NCBI GenBank assembly: GCA_041746735.1 | Contig: JBGTGP010000040.1 | Span: 16,869 to 80,868, forward strand | Direction of reading: 5' to 3' | Source of the DNA: Opimibacter sp041746735 | GTDB lineage: Bacteria > Bacteroidota > Bacteroidia > Chitinophagales > Saprospiraceae | Length of the DNA: 64,000 bases | Shown here: one piece after another, positions 36,393-45,308 of the stretch | How positions within the stretch are numbered: the stretch's first letter is position 1 | Layout: each line of letters begins with the position of its first letter | The notes under the pieces: model-generated | Databases searched by the model: none | Told to the model about the DNA's origin: nothing | Seen by the model: only the letters and a program-made list of their open reading frames with translations | Program-made: the position numbers and the translations under genes

Positions 36393-37796
36393 TTATTTAA
36401 AGGGTCCCAGAAATTTAGTCCTGATCGTCTGCAGCTTTTGGCCCTGACTGTATACCCCAATGGTGATCGGGTTGCTTCGCTCATGGATCTCAGTCTTCGG
36501 AATAATCAGAAAGAAGGTAAAATCACTGATAGCTTCCTTCTTCAATACCAATTCCTGAGCGCCTATCATTTGCACCTCCCCCGGCAATCCTTCCAGCTTA
36601 AGCTCCACTGGAAGCGCACGGTTGGTTTTATTGATGATCTTAGCCTCAAACAAATTACTTATTTTTTCGCCTTCCACTTCCTGATACAGTTGTCCCTTAA
36701 TGCGGGAGATGAAAGTGTCGACGGACTTTCGGGTGAGAATCATAGCCGTCATTAAACCCAGCAATAGCATCAACACACAGGTATAAGCTTTCATCCGGGA
36801 GGTCAACTGGAACGACGCGCCATGTGCAATCTGATTTTCAGAAGCATACCGGATCAATCCTTTTTCAAAACCGACCTTCTCCATCACCTCATCACAGGCA
36901 TCGATGCACGCTGTACATCCCACGCAATCCATTTGTACACCATCCCGGATGTCGATGCCGGTAGGACATACCATCACACATTTCTTACAGTCTACGCAAT
37001 CGCCCAGGGTACGTGTTTCACTTTTTTTAAGCCGGCCCCGATCCTCTCCCCGCTTGTAATCATACGATATTTGCATCGTATCTTTATCAAACATGACGCC
37101 TTGCAGGCGGCCGTATGGGCAGATGGTCGTACACACGATCTCACGCACAAAGGCAAATACCGCATAAAAAAGAAGGGTAAACACGACCAGACCCGCCAAT
37201 AGTCCCAGGTGTCGAGTCACAGGTTGCCCAATGATTTTCACCAATTCATCCATTCCGATGATATAGGCCAGAAAGGTGTGGGCAATGAGAAAAGAAAACA
37301 GGAGGAAGAGCGTATGCTTCAGACTTTTCTTCCAGATCTTCTCCCAGGTCCATCTACCTCCCTCCAGAGCACGCTGTCGTACCGGAGATCCTTCAATCCA
37401 CCAGTCAATTTTCCGGAATACAAATTCAAGAAACACGGTTTGTGGACAGACCCAGCCACAAAACAGCCGCCCATAAATCACGGTGAACAGCACAATAAAG
37501 ACAATGAGTGCGATCATCCCCACCGCGAAGATGAAAAAGTCCTGCGGCCAGAAGATTTTACCAAACAGAATGAATTTACTGTCGACGATATTGATCAAAA
37601 ACAAAAGGGAACCATTGATCTTGATCAGCGGCAGGATAAAAAAAAGAATCAGGTAAATAGAGGAGACGATGTTCCTGTGTGTATAATAGCGGCCCGCAGG
37701 CTTGAGGGCATAGATCCAATTCCGCTTTCCAGCAGCCGTGACACTGCTGACCCTGTCCCGAAAGGTTTCGCTATGTAATAAATCCTCTTCGTTCAT
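36393..37796 (-). CDS. ccoG: Cytochrome c oxidase accessory protein CcoG (RdxA/FixG)
   Basis: 467 residues. N-terminal membrane helices with the hallmark LFCGWVCPQTVFLEFVFR, a second Cys segment CTTICPYGRLQGVMFD, then two ferredoxin-type [4Fe-4S] motifs (CVDCKKCVMVCPTGIDIRDG and CVGCTACIDACDEVM). The C-terminal Ig-like domain (IINKTNRALPVELKLEGL) is periplasmic. CcoG is a membrane iron-sulfur protein thought to reduce copper for the CuB centre of cbb3 oxidase. It starts 31 bases after the ccoP stop. Confidence 0.95.
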   Translation of the reverse strand: MNEEDLLHSETFRDRVSSVTAAGKRNWIYALKPAGRYYTHRNIVSSIYLILFFILPLIKINGSLLFLINIVDSKFILFGKIFWPQDFFIFAVGMIALIVFIVLFTVIYGRLFCGWVCPQTVFLEFVFRKIDWWIEGSPVRQRALEGGRWTWEKIWKKSLKHTLFLLFSFLIAHTFLAYIIGMDELVKIIGQPVTRHLGLLAGLVVFTLLFYAVFAFVREIVCTTICPYGRLQGVMFDKDTMQISYDYKRGEDRGRLKKSETRTLGDCVDCKKCVMVCPTGIDIRDGVQMDCVGCTACIDACDEVMEKVGFEKGLIRYASENQIAHGASFQLTSRMKAYTCVLMLLLGLMTAMILTRKSVDTFISRIKGQLYQEVEGEKISNLFEAKIINKTNRALPVELKLEGLPGEVQMIGAQELVLKKEAISDFTFFLIIPKTEIHERSNPITIGVYSQGQKLQTIRTKFLGPFK

Positions 37797-37827
37797 CTGC
37801 GACTCATCTAGACCTCAGGGATATGAA

Positions 37828-38928
37828 TTATTGAATGGGTATCGTGTCGGGTACAATCGATTGGGGCACATACAATTCACCCTGCTTTTCTTTGGCATCC
37901 GGTGGATTGGTTCCTTTAAGCGTCAGGATATAGTTGGATACCTGAGCCATTTGCAGCGGGGATAATTGTTCTTTCCAGGAGATCATACCCTTGTCCGGAA
38001 CCCCGTATTTAACAACTTTAAAAATATCCTGCAGGGAGCCTCCGTGGATCCAATACTCATCTGTGAGATTCGGACCTACTGAACCGCCACCGTCTGTTTT
38101 GTGGCATGCGGCACACAAGGTGACAAAGATTTTTGTACCGGCCTCCAGATCCGCACCTTCCATCAGACTAATATTGGATTCATCGATACTGCTGGCCTGA
38201 CGCTTCAAGTACTCATCGTGTTGCAGTTCGGCCAGGGCTACGGATCGTTCATATTCTTCTATTTGCATCGGAGCTGATTTGGCAATATGATACCTGTAGA
38301 GATATCCGATCGCAAAGAGTATGGTGATGATAAAAGCGGTAGTAAACCAAGGAGGAATGACATTGTCCAGTTCTCGGATGCCATCATAATCGTGTCCGGT
38401 ATCCAATGCGGCTTCTTCTTCTATGGGTTTGAAATTCATGTCTGCCCATTTGGCTTTGAGCCAGGTTTTGAAATCATAAGCAGGCTTTGGACGAACCCCT
38501 TTCGATTCGATCTTTAAAATAAAATCATTGGTCTTGTGGGCGAAAAACAAAATCAGCAGGAGTTCGGCGCCGATCACACACAACAGCAGGATAGTCATGG
38601 CATTGGCAGACAGTCCTGGGGTGGTGTCAGCTCCTGCCCCCTGAGCCAGGGCCGTGTAACTCATGCCAGTCAGCAGTATAGGCAGCAGCATCCGGGCACT
38701 ACCGGACTTTATTTTATCCATGTAGTAGCGACGTGCAGCCGCTACAAACGTTTTGGACAATATCCAGATCGGGAAGAGGAGGAAAACAGCAAAGACAATC
38801 AGCAATGTGTTGGTGTCGAACACCCATCGAGACGCAGGCGCCTGTGCCGCCTGTCCGTAAACGGTTAGCCCCATCAACAGCAGCGCCAGGGAAAGAATCG
38901 TTTTCATATGTTTTGATCTATGATTCAT
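37828..38928 (-). CDS. ccoP: cbb3 oxidase CcoP-type cytochrome c subunit
   Basis: 366 residues (ATG 38928; ATG 38907 gives a cleaner signal peptide). After the signal (LLLMGLTVYGQ) come hydrophobic helices, one with a second signal-like look (ILLTGMSYTALAQGA). The canonical CcoP segment is DGIRELDNVIPPWFTTAFIITILFAIGYLYRYH. A single cytochrome c domain follows (CAACHKTDGGGSVGPNLTDEYWIHGG, with axial Met in VPDKGMISWKEQLSP). Proteobacterial CcoP has two hemes; this protein shows only one CxxCH. It delivers electrons to the CcoO/CcoN core. Confidence 0.93.
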   Translation of the reverse strand: MNHRSKHMKTILSLALLLMGLTVYGQAAQAPASRWVFDTNTLLIVFAVFLLFPIWILSKTFVAAARRYYMDKIKSGSARMLLPILLTGMSYTALAQGAGADTTPGLSANAMTILLLCVIGAELLLILFFAHKTNDFILKIESKGVRPKPAYDFKTWLKAKWADMNFKPIEEEAALDTGHDYDGIRELDNVIPPWFTTAFIITILFAIGYLYRYHIAKSAPMQIEEYERSVALAELQHDEYLKRQASSIDESNISLMEGADLEAGTKIFVTLCAACHKTDGGGSVGPNLTDEYWIHGGSLQDIFKVVKYGVPDKGMISWKEQLSPLQMAQVSNYILTLKGTNPPDAKEKQGELYVPQSIVPDTIPIQ

Positions 38929-38937
38929 GATGTTGGA

Positions 38938-39099
38938 TTAATCATTGAGCGGAAGCTGTTCCATGTGCTCAATCTCTTTTTTATCAATGCGGAAGATCCA
39001 TACCAGCACACCAGTAAAGAAGACTACAAACAGCACCAAAGAGATAACCGGGTAAATGCTGACCCCCATGATTTGTTCGAGATAGTTTGAAAATTTCAT
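38938..39099 (-). CDS. ccoQ: CcoQ-like small cbb3 oxidase subunit (53 aa)
   Basis: Found by reading the minus strand between ccoP and ccoNO. ATG 39099 opens a 53-residue frame ending TAA at 38938. It begins MKFSNYLEQIMGVSIYPVIS, has one membrane helix (LVLFVVFFTGVLVWIF) and ends in a charged tail (RIDKKEIEHMEQLPLND). Position, length and single-helix topology match CcoQ/FixQ, which stabilises the cbb3 complex. It starts 11 bases after the ccoNO stop and ends 9 bases before ccoP, so all three are one operon. Confidence 0.85.
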   Translation of the reverse strand: MKFSNYLEQIMGVSIYPVISLVLFVVFFTGVLVWIFRIDKKEIEHMEQLPLND

Positions 39100-39110
39100 C
39101 GCTGTTTATT

Positions 39111-41240
39111 TTATTTTGTGGTTACACCCGTGCTTTTGATATCCGTGCCCAGACGCTGCATGTAAGCAATGAGGGCAATAATCTCCCGGGTCGCGGGTAT
39201 TTCAATCTTATCATTCTTGAGATTGGCCACGATGGTTTCTGCCTGCGCTTTCAGGTCGTCGTTGGCAATAGCTTCGTAGCCTTTTGGATAGGGTACGCCC
39301 ATTTTGCGCATGGCATGGATCTTGGAGGCCGTAGTACCCAGATCGATTTCCTTTTCAAACATAAAAGGATAGGCCGGCATGATAGATCCCGGTGCCATGG
39401 AGGTCGGGTCATACATGTGATTGAAATGCCAACTGTCCGGATATTTGCCGCCGACACGCGCGAGATCCGGCCCGGTCCGTTTGCTGCCCCATTGAAAAGG
39501 ATGATCATACACAAATTCCCCGGCCTTCGAGTATTCCCCATACCGTGCCACTTCATAGCGGAAAGGTCGGATCATCTGGGAATGACAATTGTAACAACCT
39601 TCCCGTATGTAGAGATCACGTCCCTGCAGTTCCAGCGGTGTATAGGGTTTCACGGCTGAGATCGTCGGAATATTGGATTTGACCAGGTAGGTGGGCACCA
39701 ATTCAAACAACCCACCAAGACTCACCACCACGAGACTCAGAACCAAAAGCAGGATCGGTTTTCGTTCGATCACACTATGCCAGAAACTGCCTTTCTGTAC
39801 AGTATATTTTTTGGGCAACGGTGGCGCCTCGTTGCTTTCTGATTCAATAAAGCGGCCGGCTTTGGCGGTCTTCCACAAATTGTAGATCATGAGGAATACC
39901 CCAACAAGGAAAATCGTACCCCCTAACGCGCGGAGGACGTAAAACGGAATGATGGTCTGCACCACATCCATAAACTGGTACTGTAACTGCCCCTCCGGGG
40001 TAAACGCTTTCATCATAAAGTAGGATCTGAATGCACTCCAGTACATGGGGATGGCATACAGAATGATGCCTAACGTCCCAATCCAGAAATGCGTCCCGGC
40101 CAGCTTTTTGGAATAGAGGGGAGCATTAAATATTTTGGGAAACAACCAATACAACATCCCAAATGTCAGAAAACCATTCCACCCTAACGCCCCGATATGC
40201 ACGTGTGCCACGGTCCAGTCACTGTAGTGGGAGATCGCGTTGACATTCTTCAGCGAAAGGATCGGCCCTTCCAGTGTGCTCATCCCGTAAGCGGTAACGG
40301 CCACCACGAAAAATTTGAGGACAGGATCTTCCCTGACTTTATCCCATGCACCACGAAGCGTGAAGAGACCATTGAGCATGCCACCCCAACTGGGCAATAT
40401 GAGCATAATAGAAAAAACAGTCCCCAGGGATTGGGCCCATTCGGGCAGCGCGGTGTACAGCAAATGGTGCGGACCTGCCCAGATATAAAGAAAGATGAGA
40501 CTCCAAAAGTGCACAATACTCAACCGGTATGAATAGATTGGTCGATCGGCTGCTTTCGGAAGGAAATAGTACATGAGGCCGAGGTACGGGGTTGTCAAAA
40601 AGAAAGCAACCGCATTATGCCCATACCACCACTGGACCAAAGCATCCTGTACACCCGCATACCAGGAATAACTTTTAAATAAAGAGACCGGCAACTCTAC
40701 AGAATTGACAATATGCAGCATGGCCACCGTCACCCAGGAGGCTATGAAAAACCAGATAGCGACATACAGATGCCGTTCGCGACGCGTCAGGATTGTGCCA
40801 AACATATTGATGCCAAACACCACCCAAATCAGCGTGATCAGGATGTCGATCGGCCACTCGAGTTCCGCATATTCCTTTCCGGTGGTAAATCCCATCAGCA
40901 AGGTTATGGCCGCCAGAACGATGATCAACTGCCAGCCCCAGAAATGAATCAGCCCCAGTTTTCGGCTCCACATACCCGTTTTGAGCAAACGCGGCAGCGA
41001 ATAGTAGACTGCCGTAAATATCCCATTACCTACAAAGGCGAAAATCACGGCATTGGTATGTACAGGCCTCAACCGTCCAAAAGCGAGATGCGGAAAATAT
41101 TCACTGAAATTGAGCACCGGAAAAGCCAGTTGAAACGCCGCGATGACACCCAGCAACATCCCCACCGCTCCCCAGGTAATGGTCGCAATGGCAAACAACC
41201 TGGGAATTCTGTTGTCGTAGTAAAATCTCTCTAATTCCAT
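39111..41240 (-). CDS. ccoNO: cbb3-type cytochrome c oxidase, fused subunits I and II (CcoN-CcoO)
   Basis: 709 residues. The first 480 or so are the heme-copper oxidase core (12 helices) with histidine segments RLRPVHTNAVIFAFVGNG, WWYGHNAVAFFLTTPYLG, WAGPHHLLYTALP and SDWTVAHVHIGALGWNGF. A linker and one helix (PILLLVLSLVVVSLGGLFELVPTYLV) lead to the CcoO part. Its mono-heme cytochrome c is seen in LYIREGCYNCHSQMIRPFR, with later GPDLARVGGKYPDSWH and an axial Met segment. It reduces O2 to water at high affinity. The CcoN-CcoO fusion is a known Bacteroidota arrangement. Confidence 0.96.
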   Translation of the reverse strand: MELERFYYDNRIPRLFAIATITWGAVGMLLGVIAAFQLAFPVLNFSEYFPHLAFGRLRPVHTNAVIFAFVGNGIFTAVYYSLPRLLKTGMWSRKLGLIHFWGWQLIIVLAAITLLMGFTTGKEYAELEWPIDILITLIWVVFGINMFGTILTRRERHLYVAIWFFIASWVTVAMLHIVNSVELPVSLFKSYSWYAGVQDALVQWWYGHNAVAFFLTTPYLGLMYYFLPKAADRPIYSYRLSIVHFWSLIFLYIWAGPHHLLYTALPEWAQSLGTVFSIMLILPSWGGMLNGLFTLRGAWDKVREDPVLKFFVVAVTAYGMSTLEGPILSLKNVNAISHYSDWTVAHVHIGALGWNGFLTFGMLYWLFPKIFNAPLYSKKLAGTHFWIGTLGIILYAIPMYWSAFRSYFMMKAFTPEGQLQYQFMDVVQTIIPFYVLRALGGTIFLVGVFLMIYNLWKTAKAGRFIESESNEAPPLPKKYTVQKGSFWHSVIERKPILLLVLSLVVVSLGGLFELVPTYLVKSNIPTISAVKPYTPLELQGRDLYIREGCYNCHSQMIRPFRYEVARYGEYSKAGEFVYDHPFQWGSKRTGPDLARVGGKYPDSWHFNHMYDPTSMAPGSIMPAYPFMFEKEIDLGTTASKIHAMRKMGVPYPKGYEAIANDDLKAQAETIVANLKNDKIEIPATREIIALIAYMQRLGTDIKSTGVTTK

Positions 41241-41278
41241 TTTGTATTCCGTGTTTGTGTTGATTGTGTTATTTCTTG

Positions 41279-41340
41279 TCTTTACCTTTTACCTTTTACC
41301 TTTTACCCTTTACCCTTTACCCTTTACCCTTTACTTTACC
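41279..41340. repeat. Heptanucleotide tandem repeat (GGTAAAG family, minus strand)
   Basis: On the plus strand TTTACCT/TTTACCC-type heptamers repeat about eight times; on the minus strand this is GGTAAAG/GGTAAAA. The repeat overlaps the last codons of ccoS. The same heptamer family recurs at 57230 and 63905. Confidence 0.85.
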
Positions 41341-41484
41341 TTCCCCCTCATCTTTAAACAGCATCCGTCTCGGCGGAGAATAATCATCATCAAACTGCCC
41401 ATCTCGAACACTCCAGAAAAAAGCCACCAGAAATCCGCCGGCAATGCAGATGCTCACGAGAAGCAGGATCACGAGAGCACTCAT
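41317..41484 (-). CDS. ccoS: CcoS-type cbb3 oxidase maturation protein
   Basis: 55 residues from ATG 41484; the frame is open further upstream to 41544, but CcoS proteins start at the MSALVILLLV helix. One membrane helix (SALVILLLVSICIAGGFLVAFFW) is followed by the family's cytoplasmic WSVRDGQFDDDYSPPRRMLF. CcoS is needed to insert heme b and copper into CcoN. The tail GEGKVKGKG is encoded by the GGTAAAG heptamer repeat, so the natural C-terminus has been overrun by repeat DNA and its length or frame could vary between strains. Confidence 0.88.
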   Translation of the reverse strand: MSALVILLLVSICIAGGFLVAFFWSVRDGQFDDDYSPPRRMLFKDEGEGKVKGKG

Positions 41485-41665
41485 AGGATACGATTTGGAA
41501 GGTGTGGAAAGCCAGGCAATGCCCTTTGACGCTGATGTCGACATCTGAAAAATACCTGCATCATGTCACAGCACCCATGTACATCCGTACCGGTGTGAAG
41601 CCCCTTCAGAGATGATGGAGCGATGAGCATTGTTTTTCGTTTTATTTCTGTTATCATTTTATGGT

Positions 41666-44086
41666 TCATGTTTTGGCGGCCACATGCAATCGGTACTTCC
41701 GAGCCATAGCCTCGCTCAGACCGAAGGTGATCAGGATGATGGTGATAGAACTGCTGGGCATCAGGATCGCTGCAATGACAGGGGACAGAATCCCTTGTAC
41801 GGCAAAATATAAACCGATGATATTATATAGAATGGAGACAGCAAAACTGACCAGAATGATTTTTCTGCCAGCTTTCACATAGGTCAGCATCCGGTCCAGA
41901 ACAGGAAGTTTAGATGCATGAAGTATACCATCCGCAGCTGGTGTAAAATTATTATCATCATCACAGACGGCAATCCCGACATGACTTTCTTTCAGGGCTC
42001 CCGCATCATTGAGCCCGTCCCCCATCATCAATACCCGGGCACCCTGGCGATCCTGCAGATATTGTACATAGTTAAGTTTGTCTTGCGGAGATTGGTCAAA
42101 TAACAACGTGCTGCCGTCCGTCATTCTTTCCTCCAGGGTCTTCTGTTCGGCTGCATTGTCACCGGAGATCAGACTCATTCGATACCGTGACCCGAGCGTA
42201 CGTAGCAAGTCAAATACACCCAGTCGGTAGGCGTTGGCTACATAAAATACTCCGAGTGTGACGTGATCAATCCGGACGACAACAGCGCTGTCTTTTTTTC
42301 GAACATCAGGATCTCCCGTAAAAGCCGGAGACCCAATCTTGAAATACTGGTTGTCTGTCCATCCTTCGACACCTTTATTTTCGATAATCTTGAAACTCTC
42401 TGGTGATTCGGTGACATCCACCTGCAGATAGTGCAATACAGCCCGGCTGAGGGGGTGAGAGGAATGCACCAGAAAGCTAGCAATTTGCGACTTCATTTGC
42501 GTTGAGAGGGGATTTCCATCATACCGGACATTCATCTTTTGGGGTTCGGTCAGCGTACCCGTCTTGTCAAAAACAATAGTATCTATTCCCGACAGTTTTT
42601 CAATGATCTCTGCGTTTTTGAGATAGAGTTTATTGCGGGATAATACTCGCAGGATATTACCTCGCGTAAAATTGGCGGTAAGCAACAGTGCACAGGGACA
42701 AGCAACAATCAGTATCGTTGTGAGGGCATTCCACATAAGGTGGGGTTGTCCCTGATACCACCAATATGTGCCAGCGATCACGGCTATAGCCAAAACGATA
42801 TAAGTAAAATATTTTGACAGGAGATCAATATAGGTATAACGGGTTCTCGTATCACGGGACTGTAGGTCTTTATTCCATAAGTTGGTGAGATACGATTGTG
42901 AAACCTCACGGACCACAAGCAGTTCGATGACACCACCGGTTTGTTTGCCGCCTGCATAGATGACCTCTCCTTTTTGTACAGGGACAGGGACGCTTTCACC
43001 CGTGACAAAACTATAATCGATCTCGGCGGTCCCTTTGGAAAGGAGGGCATCAGCGGGGATGAGTTCCTGATGATGAATCTGCATCAGATCATTGACCCGC
43101 ACCTGGTCTACCGGAACCGGGCTGAAACTGTCCTTCCGACGAACATGGATGGCAATCGGGAAAAAGGATTTAAAGTCCCGGTCAAACGAAATGGTCTGGT
43201 ACGTCCGGTCCTGTAACCAACGGCCGATCAGCATAAAAAAGACGATGCCACTCATGCTGTCCAGATATCCCGTGCCGGTACCACTGAAGATCTCATACAT
43301 GCTTCTGCCAAATGTGATCAGCAATGCCAGTGCTACCGGAGCATCAATGTTGAGGTATTGATTTTTCAATCCACTCCAAGCCGTGCTGAAAAACTCACTG
43401 GCACAATACACAATCACGGGCAGGGACAAAAGGACAATCAACACCGTCAGCACTTTGCGGATTACCGGTTCCAGCATGGTGCCTCCGGACAGATATTCCG
43501 GAAAACTCATCATCATGATGTTGGCAAAACAAAAGCCGGCAACTCCGATCTTGTACCAGCGAGTCCGGTCGATGCTGCGAAGCTGGTCATTGGAAATTTC
43601 TTCGAGACTCAGATGCGGTTCGTACCCGATTTGAGTAAGGGTTTCAACCACCTTTCTGAGACTAACCTGAGCCGGATTATAAATGATAAAGACTTCTTTT
43701 TTCGTGAAATTGACCCGGGAAGAAAGGATGCCTGGCTCTATTTTTCGTAGGTTTTCCAAGAGCCATAGACAACTACTGCAATGGATCTGTGGCAGGTAGA
43801 ATGTAATATGGGTCTGAAGGCCGTCTGAAAATTGGATCAATTTTGATGCAATCTCTCCCTGGTCCAGGAAAGCAAATTTGTTTTTCCGAACCACAAGTTT
43901 CTGAGTGATTCCCGGATGCGGATTGAGATTGTAATATTCGCAAAGCTGGTGGTCGTGGAGGATGCGGTAGACACTTTTGCAGCCTTCGCAACAAAAAACT
44001 TTTTCCTCGAGGCGGATTAGAGTGGTGAAGCAAGCATCGCCACAATGTTCACAAGAAACGCGTATATCAGTTTTCTCTGGATGCAT
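41666..44086 (-). CDS. ccoI: CcoI/FixI-type copper-transporting P1B ATPase
   Basis: About 806 residues from ATG 44086; a TTG five codons upstream is in frame. An N-terminal Cys-rich metal domain (VSCEHCGDACF, VFCCEGCKSVYRIL) and a heavy-metal-associated fold with IHCSSCLWLLENLRKIE are followed by eight helices. The pump hallmarks are CPC in TILIVACPCALLLT, phosphorylation site DKTGTLTEPQ, HP in HSSHPLSRAVL and MGDGLNDAGALKESHVGIAV. CcoI-type pumps export copper to the cbb3 assembly site. The gene follows the Rrf2 regulator, 51 bases downstream, and precedes ccoS by 181 bases. Confidence 0.95.
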   Translation of the reverse strand: MHPEKTDIRVSCEHCGDACFTTLIRLEEKVFCCEGCKSVYRILHDHQLCEYYNLNPHPGITQKLVVRKNKFAFLDQGEIASKLIQFSDGLQTHITFYLPQIHCSSCLWLLENLRKIEPGILSSRVNFTKKEVFIIYNPAQVSLRKVVETLTQIGYEPHLSLEEISNDQLRSIDRTRWYKIGVAGFCFANIMMMSFPEYLSGGTMLEPVIRKVLTVLIVLLSLPVIVYCASEFFSTAWSGLKNQYLNIDAPVALALLITFGRSMYEIFSGTGTGYLDSMSGIVFFMLIGRWLQDRTYQTISFDRDFKSFFPIAIHVRRKDSFSPVPVDQVRVNDLMQIHHQELIPADALLSKGTAEIDYSFVTGESVPVPVQKGEVIYAGGKQTGGVIELLVVREVSQSYLTNLWNKDLQSRDTRTRYTYIDLLSKYFTYIVLAIAVIAGTYWWYQGQPHLMWNALTTILIVACPCALLLTANFTRGNILRVLSRNKLYLKNAEIIEKLSGIDTIVFDKTGTLTEPQKMNVRYDGNPLSTQMKSQIASFLVHSSHPLSRAVLHYLQVDVTESPESFKIIENKGVEGWTDNQYFKIGSPAFTGDPDVRKKDSAVVVRIDHVTLGVFYVANAYRLGVFDLLRTLGSRYRMSLISGDNAAEQKTLEERMTDGSTLLFDQSPQDKLNYVQYLQDRQGARVLMMGDGLNDAGALKESHVGIAVCDDDNNFTPAADGILHASKLPVLDRMLTYVKAGRKIILVSFAVSILYNIIGLYFAVQGILSPVIAAILMPSSSITIILITFGLSEAMARKYRLHVAAKT

Positions 44087-44137
44087 TCTAAATAAGAACA
44101 AAATACCTTAATATCTTTTACTTAGAGTTTAAAAAAA

Positions 44138-44569
44138 TCAGTTTACGAGAAAGAATTGACCGGAATCAAGCTTTTCATTGAAGTCCCCAAGGGTATTTTC
44201 CTCAATCATGCGGATAAATTTTTTCTTGATGTCGCGGTACTCATCATGAACAGGACATGGTTTCTTTTCATTACATACTTTAAGGCCCAGCACACAATCA
44301 GTATAGACCCCGTTCCCATCAAGGGCTTTTACGATGTCGGCAAGTGAAGTGCGCAGGTCAAACGCTTCCAGATAAAAGCCACCATTGGGGCCCTTAATAG
44401 AATGGACTAGTTTTTTTCGACCGAGTTCCTGCATAATCTTGGCGATAAAATGTTCAGGTGCTCCAGTACCTTTCGCGATTTCCTTGAGGGCAATGCGCTT
44501 GCCCTGCTTTGATTTCTGAGCTACAAAAATCATGGCTTTGATTCCGTATTCGCAAGTTTTGGAAAACAT
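44138..44569 (-). CDS. Rrf2-family transcriptional regulator with cluster-type cysteines
   Basis: 143 residues. The N-terminal winged helix is typical of Rrf2 (MFSKTCEYGIKAMIFVAQ, IALKEIAKGTGAPEHFIAKIMQEL, VHSIKGPNGGFYL). Three Cys follow (YTDCVLGLKVCNEKKPCPVHDEY) in the spacing used by IscR/NsrR/RsrR to bind an iron-sulfur cluster. It probably senses oxygen, NO or redox state. As the first gene before ccoI and the whole cbb3 cluster, it is a plausible regulator of that cluster. Confidence 0.92.
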   Translation of the reverse strand: MFSKTCEYGIKAMIFVAQKSKQGKRIALKEIAKGTGAPEHFIAKIMQELGRKKLVHSIKGPNGGFYLEAFDLRTSLADIVKALDGNGVYTDCVLGLKVCNEKKPCPVHDEYRDIKKKFIRMIEENTLGDFNEKLDSGQFFLVN

Positions 44570-44608
44570 AGGCTCAAATCATATTCCCGTGGAGGGTGGA
44601 TTTCAGTG

Positions 44609-44616
44609 CAAATATA
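44609..44616 (-). promoter_or_regulatory. -7 promoter element of the Rrf2/cbb3 gene block
   Basis: The minus strand reads TATATTTG (TAnnTTTG), about 40 bases before the Rrf2 ATG at 44569, with T-rich sequence in the -33 area. Transcription from here could run through ccoI and the oxidase genes. Confidence 0.55.
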
Positions 44617-44684
44617 AATAAGGAAACAGGAATAAAAAGAGTTTTTTATCTTTTTATGTAAAAAAAAATACAGATCCCGGGATA

Positions 44685-45308
44685 TTACAGATTCAGATGC
44701 TGCTGAAAAAGGGTTACAAATTGCCCCACATGCCATCCGTCCATCAATCCATGGTGGACGTGTACCGCCACCGGCATGAACTTCCTGCCGCTACGATCAA
44801 TCATTTTTCCAAAGGTGATCTTTGGGATGCTGTCCTTGCGGGCCATATTTCGGGCATGCGACACGCTGGAAAAGTGGATCCAGGGGAGGGAGGAATAATG
44901 AATAACATTTTCACCCGAAAGGGCAGGTTCCAATCCGGTACTGTTTTGCACACGCGTGATTTCGATCCCGGCATTGATCCGGAACACCTCAAAGTCTTCT
45001 TCATAATCCAAATAGCCAAAGCCAAATGTCCCGTCAGGACGGTTGATCGTCGGGGACGCATGGATCTGATCATAGACCCAGACGTCTTCGTTAATTATGC
45101 GGTACCGGAAGGGTTCGACCAGATTGGCTGCCACCAAGGACGCATGGAGATACAACAGAAAAAACGAAACATCCCGCTCTTTGGATTTTGCATAGACGGA
45201 GGTACAGTCGACCTCCGTGCATATACCGAAAAAAGGCTCGTCAAATGTTCCGAAGAACTGGTAATGATCTTTCCGGGCCCAGGTCGTGATATCCAACAGT
45301 TGTCTCAT
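44685..45308 (-). CDS. Chloramphenicol acetyltransferase-like protein (type A CAT family)
   Basis: 207 residues from ATG 45308 (the frame continues upstream to a TTG at 45326). CAT-family features: MRQLLDITTWARKDHYQFF near the N-terminus (compare W.RK.hf..f), PFFGICTEVDCT, FRYRIINEDVWVYDQIHAS, and the catalytic PVAVHVHHGLMDGWHVGQFV with the HHxxxDG motif. This matches trimeric type A CATs. Chromosomal homologues in Bacteroidota are common, and chloramphenicol as true substrate is not established. Its ATG overlaps the TGA of the collapsed HAD gene (ATGA). Confidence 0.9.
   Translation of the reverse strand: MRQLLDITTWARKDHYQFFGTFDEPFFGICTEVDCTSVYAKSKERDVSFFLLYLHASLVAANLVEPFRYRIINEDVWVYDQIHASPTINRPDGTFGFGYLDYEEDFEVFRINAGIEITRVQNSTGLEPALSGENVIHYSSLPWIHFSSVSHARNMARKDSIPKITFGKMIDRSGRKFMPVAVHVHHGLMDGWHVGQFVTLFQQHLNL

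Noticed and set aside
44685..45308. Acquired antibiotic-resistance gene
   Set aside because: The CAT-like gene has no flanking mobile elements, blends with its neighbours in composition by eye and sits in a chromosomal operon; a resistance phenotype cannot be claimed.
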